DNA from: Rubrobacter sp. | GTDB lineage: Bacteria > Actinomycetota > Rubrobacteria > Rubrobacterales > Rubrobacteraceae | DNA length: 8,556 nucleotides | Reading direction: 5' to 3' | Assembly (NCBI GenBank): GCA_016781635.1 | Contig: JADDPY010000387.1 | Coordinates: forward strand, 1 to 8,556 | Shown: positions 7,182 to 8,556 of the stretch, piece by piece | Numbering within the stretch: position 1 is the first letter of the stretch | Layout: the number at the start of each line of letters is the position of its first letter | Notes under the pieces: model-generated | The model's input: only the letters and a program-made list of their open reading frames with translations | Told to the model about the DNA's origin: nothing | Databases searched by the model: none | Program-made: the position numbers and the translations under genes

Positions 7182-8015
7182 CTACACGAACTTTTTGTAT
7201 ACCCCTATATTAGTCGTGTCTCGCACGCCCAGAGCATCCTTGAGCTCGTTCAAGGTAACGCCGCGCCTCAGGAGCCTTATGGCAAAGGTGTGGCGGAGGA
7301 CCATCGGGGAGACGCGCCACATGCCGATAGCATCGCAGCGCTTCCAGATCGCGTTTTGCAACGACTTCGAGGTGGTGACCGGCCGGGCGGCCCTCCCTAT
7401 TATTAGCTCGGGCGTCTCGTCGCGCCGCGCGTCGAGGTAGCGCTTGATAGCTCCGACCGTCTCCGGCGTCAGGCGTCGCGCCCGCGGGGCGAGGTGAGAG
7501 CCCGGCCCACCGAGCTGCACCTGGGCCGCTTCGAGGTCGACATCGCTCTTGAGGAGGCCCCGTATCTCCCCGACCGTCACCCCGGTGTCGAGCATCAGAC
7601 GGATCACCACAGCGTCCCTCAAGGAATCCAGGGTTCCTTGAGGGAACGAGAGTAGTTGCTCGGCCTCGGCGTCCTCCAGAAACGTGATCTGCTGGTCCAG
7701 AGGCTGATGCATCGGCTCTATGGGGTCGAAGTCCAGAGTCGAGTCCGTGCTGTTACGCACCCAGTCGAGGAAGCGTCGCACCGCCGCATCCTTGCGATAC
7801 ACGGTGAAGCGCTTTCGCTTCTCTTCGAGCAGGTAATTGCGGAACTCCATTACGCGTCCCACGCCCACCTCCTCTATCTCCCCCACGCCTTTCTCGGCCA
7901 GGAAACGGGCGAACTCCTTGAGGTCGGCCTCGTAAAACTCCGCCGTGCGGGGAGAAGTATTCGGGTCCTCGGCGAGATATGCGCTGAATTGCTCTACCAG
8001 GGGTACTACTTCCAT
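7182..8015 (-). CDS. Degenerate tyrosine recombinase/integrase-like protein
   Basis: The 277-aa protein has XerC/XerD-like architecture: an N-terminal SAM-like core-binding domain (about 1-90, with SPRTAEFYEADLKEFARFL) and a C-terminal catalytic-type fold (about 110-277). Aligned by eye to XerD, most of the active site is missing. The first Arg (TGLRVSE) is Thr147 in DTGVTVGEI. The beta-hairpin Lys (GKG) is absent at about 170. The His of HxLRH is Met238 in SPMVLRHTFA. The LGH histidine is Val264 in LGVRD. Only Arg241 and the putative nucleophile Tyr273 (GVYKKFV) remain, and the chain stops four residues after the Tyr, without the usual C-terminal helix. The fold is clear, but strand cleavage seems unlikely; a DNA-binding or architectural role is the alternative. 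The frame is intact, so this is not a simple decayed gene. It has no Shine-Dalgarno site. A TAAAAT six bases before the ATG suggests a leaderless transcript. It is probably cotranscribed with the coiled-coil gene downstream. Confidence 0.85.
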   Translation of the reverse strand: MEVVPLVEQFSAYLAEDPNTSPRTAEFYEADLKEFARFLAEKGVGEIEEVGVGRVMEFRNYLLEEKRKRFTVYRKDAAVRRFLDWVRNSTDSTLDFDPIEPMHQPLDQQITFLEDAEAEQLLSFPQGTLDSLRDAVVIRLMLDTGVTVGEIRGLLKSDVDLEAAQVQLGGPGSHLAPRARRLTPETVGAIKRYLDARRDETPELIIGRAARPVTTSKSLQNAIWKRCDAIGMWRVSPMVLRHTFAIRLLRRGVTLNELKDALGVRDTTNIGVYKKFV

Positions 8016-8085
8016 GGATATATTTTAACCGTAAACGCCCGTGCGCCCTGAAGTAACCCCGGCGCGCCACGCATGAGGAGGAACG
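8016..8085. promoter_or_regulatory. Divergent promoter region with AT-rich island
   Basis: This 70-base gap separates the divergent recombinase-like and sortase genes. An AT-rich island (8018-8034) stands out from the surrounding GC-rich sequence. On the minus strand it contains TAAAAT (8027-8022), six bases before the ATG at 8015, the spacing expected when transcription starts at the start codon. On the plus strand the same island offers TATATT/TATTTT hexamers (8019-8026) that could serve the sortase. No convincing -35 element was found for either. The GGCGCGCC palindrome at 8061-8068 is probably chance in GC-rich DNA. Confidence 0.4.
8075..8081 (+). promoter_or_regulatory. Ribosome binding site of the sortase gene
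   Basis: GAGGAGG ends four bases before the ATG at 8086. It supports that ATG as the start of an open frame that continues to the window edge. Confidence 0.75.
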
Positions 8086-8556
8086 ATGTCCACGACTTTC
8101 AGACCATCCGTGCGGTCGGCCGCCGCCGTCCTGGCGCTCGCCGCCCTCTTCGCCTACGGCCCCTCGCCGCCCGCTCAGGCCGAACCGGCCTCCCCGGAGG
8201 AGGCCCGCGCCATCGCCAAGGTCGAGGCCAAAGACAACAATATAAACGCCCCCGCGCCCTCCGGCCCGGCCGAGGAGAACGCCTCCGGCGGCAAGGATGA
8301 CCCGGACGAGGAAGGCGCCTCCAAAGGAGAAAAAGCTTCCGAGAAGGAAGCCCCCAAGGAGAATCCGGCGCCCTCTAGCAAGAAACTCATGCTTACGGTC
8401 CCCCGCCTGGAGCTAGAAAACGTCAAGGTCGGGGACTCGCCGGATCAGTCATACCTGGACCGGGAGGGGATCATGCATCTCTCGGACACCGGCTTCCCCT
8501 ACCAGAAGGGCTCGAACACCTACATTGCCGCCCACGCCATCGGCTACGCCGAGAGC
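8086..8556 (+). CDS. Sortase family protein (partial, C-terminus beyond window)
   Basis: The 157 residues seen form an open frame to the right edge. A signal-peptide-like N-terminus has basic residues (Arg6, Arg10), a short hydrophobic core (about 12-24) and a probable cleavage site AQA|E after residue 32. Next comes a disordered, acidic/Lys/Pro/Ala-rich linker (33-100). The sortase beta-barrel then begins with LMLTVPRLELENVKVG (101-116), followed by GIMHLSDTGFPYQKGSNTYIAAHAIGY. His150 fits the catalytic His of the sortase I-A-G-H motif, although the flanks are A-A-H-A rather than the usual G-H-R. The catalytic Cys (TLxTC) and Arg would lie beyond the window. Sortases are extracytoplasmic cysteine transpeptidases that anchor or polymerise surface proteins; the class (E/F-like in actinobacteria) cannot be settled from this fragment. 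It is transcribed divergently from the recombinase-like gene. A signal peptide without a clear long membrane anchor is mildly unusual, since most sortases are membrane-tethered. Confidence 0.75.
   Translation, partial: MSTTFRPSVRSAAAVLALAALFAYGPSPPAQAEPASPEEARAIAKVEAKDNNINAPAPSGPAEENASGGKDDPDEEGASKGEKASEKEAPKENPAPSSKKLMLTVPRLELENVKVGDSPDQSYLDREGIMHLSDTGFPYQKGSNTYIAAHAIGYAES

Noticed and set aside
7182..8015. The recombinase-like gene as evidence of an integrated mobile element
   Set aside because: No tRNA target, flanking direct repeats, phage or plasmid genes are visible, and the active site appears lost, so an active integrase of an element is unlikely.
8175..8426. 83-codon minus-strand frame opposite the sortase linker
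   Set aside because: Its Ser/Gly/Ala-rich sequence is just the antisense of the low-complexity linker; the plus-strand frame has a ribosome binding site, signal peptide and sortase motifs.

Overview
The window is GC-rich bacterial DNA with closely packed genes, almost all on the minus strand. High GC, frequent GTG/TTG starts, an actinobacterial-looking type I pantothenate kinase and a sortase with a long acidic linker suggest a high-GC actinobacterium, perhaps a Rubrobacter-like lineage. The taxon is an inference from style, not a proven assignment.

Reading down the minus strand from the right, the first unit (8015 to 6735) is a two-gene cluster. It holds a tyrosine-recombinase-like protein that lacks most of its catalytic residues, followed by a small protein with a duplicated NSSA motif and a C-terminal coiled coil. 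An intergenic region (6593-6734) follows, with a plausible promoter and two perfect inverted repeats upstream of the next operon. That operon is gltB (TTG start), gltD (GTG start, overlapping the gltB stop by one base) and coaA (GTG start directly after the gltD stop, running off the left edge). GltB and GltD are the two subunits of NADPH-dependent glutamate synthase (GOGAT), which makes two glutamates from glutamine and 2-oxoglutarate. CoaA begins coenzyme A synthesis. A perfect 13-bp-stem hairpin lies across the gltD/coaA junction, inside the first codons of coaA.

On the plus strand, diverging from the recombinase-like gene across a 70-base gap with an AT-rich island, a secreted or membrane-associated sortase starts at 8086 and runs off the right edge.

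The core (glutamate synthase and pantothenate kinase) is ordinary housekeeping metabolism. The least explained parts are the catalytically degenerate recombinase with its repeat/coiled-coil partner, the hairpin at the start of coaA, and the inverted repeats in front of gltB. No stretch longer than 300 bases lacks a gene. I saw no tRNA, rRNA, CRISPR array or insertion sequence.
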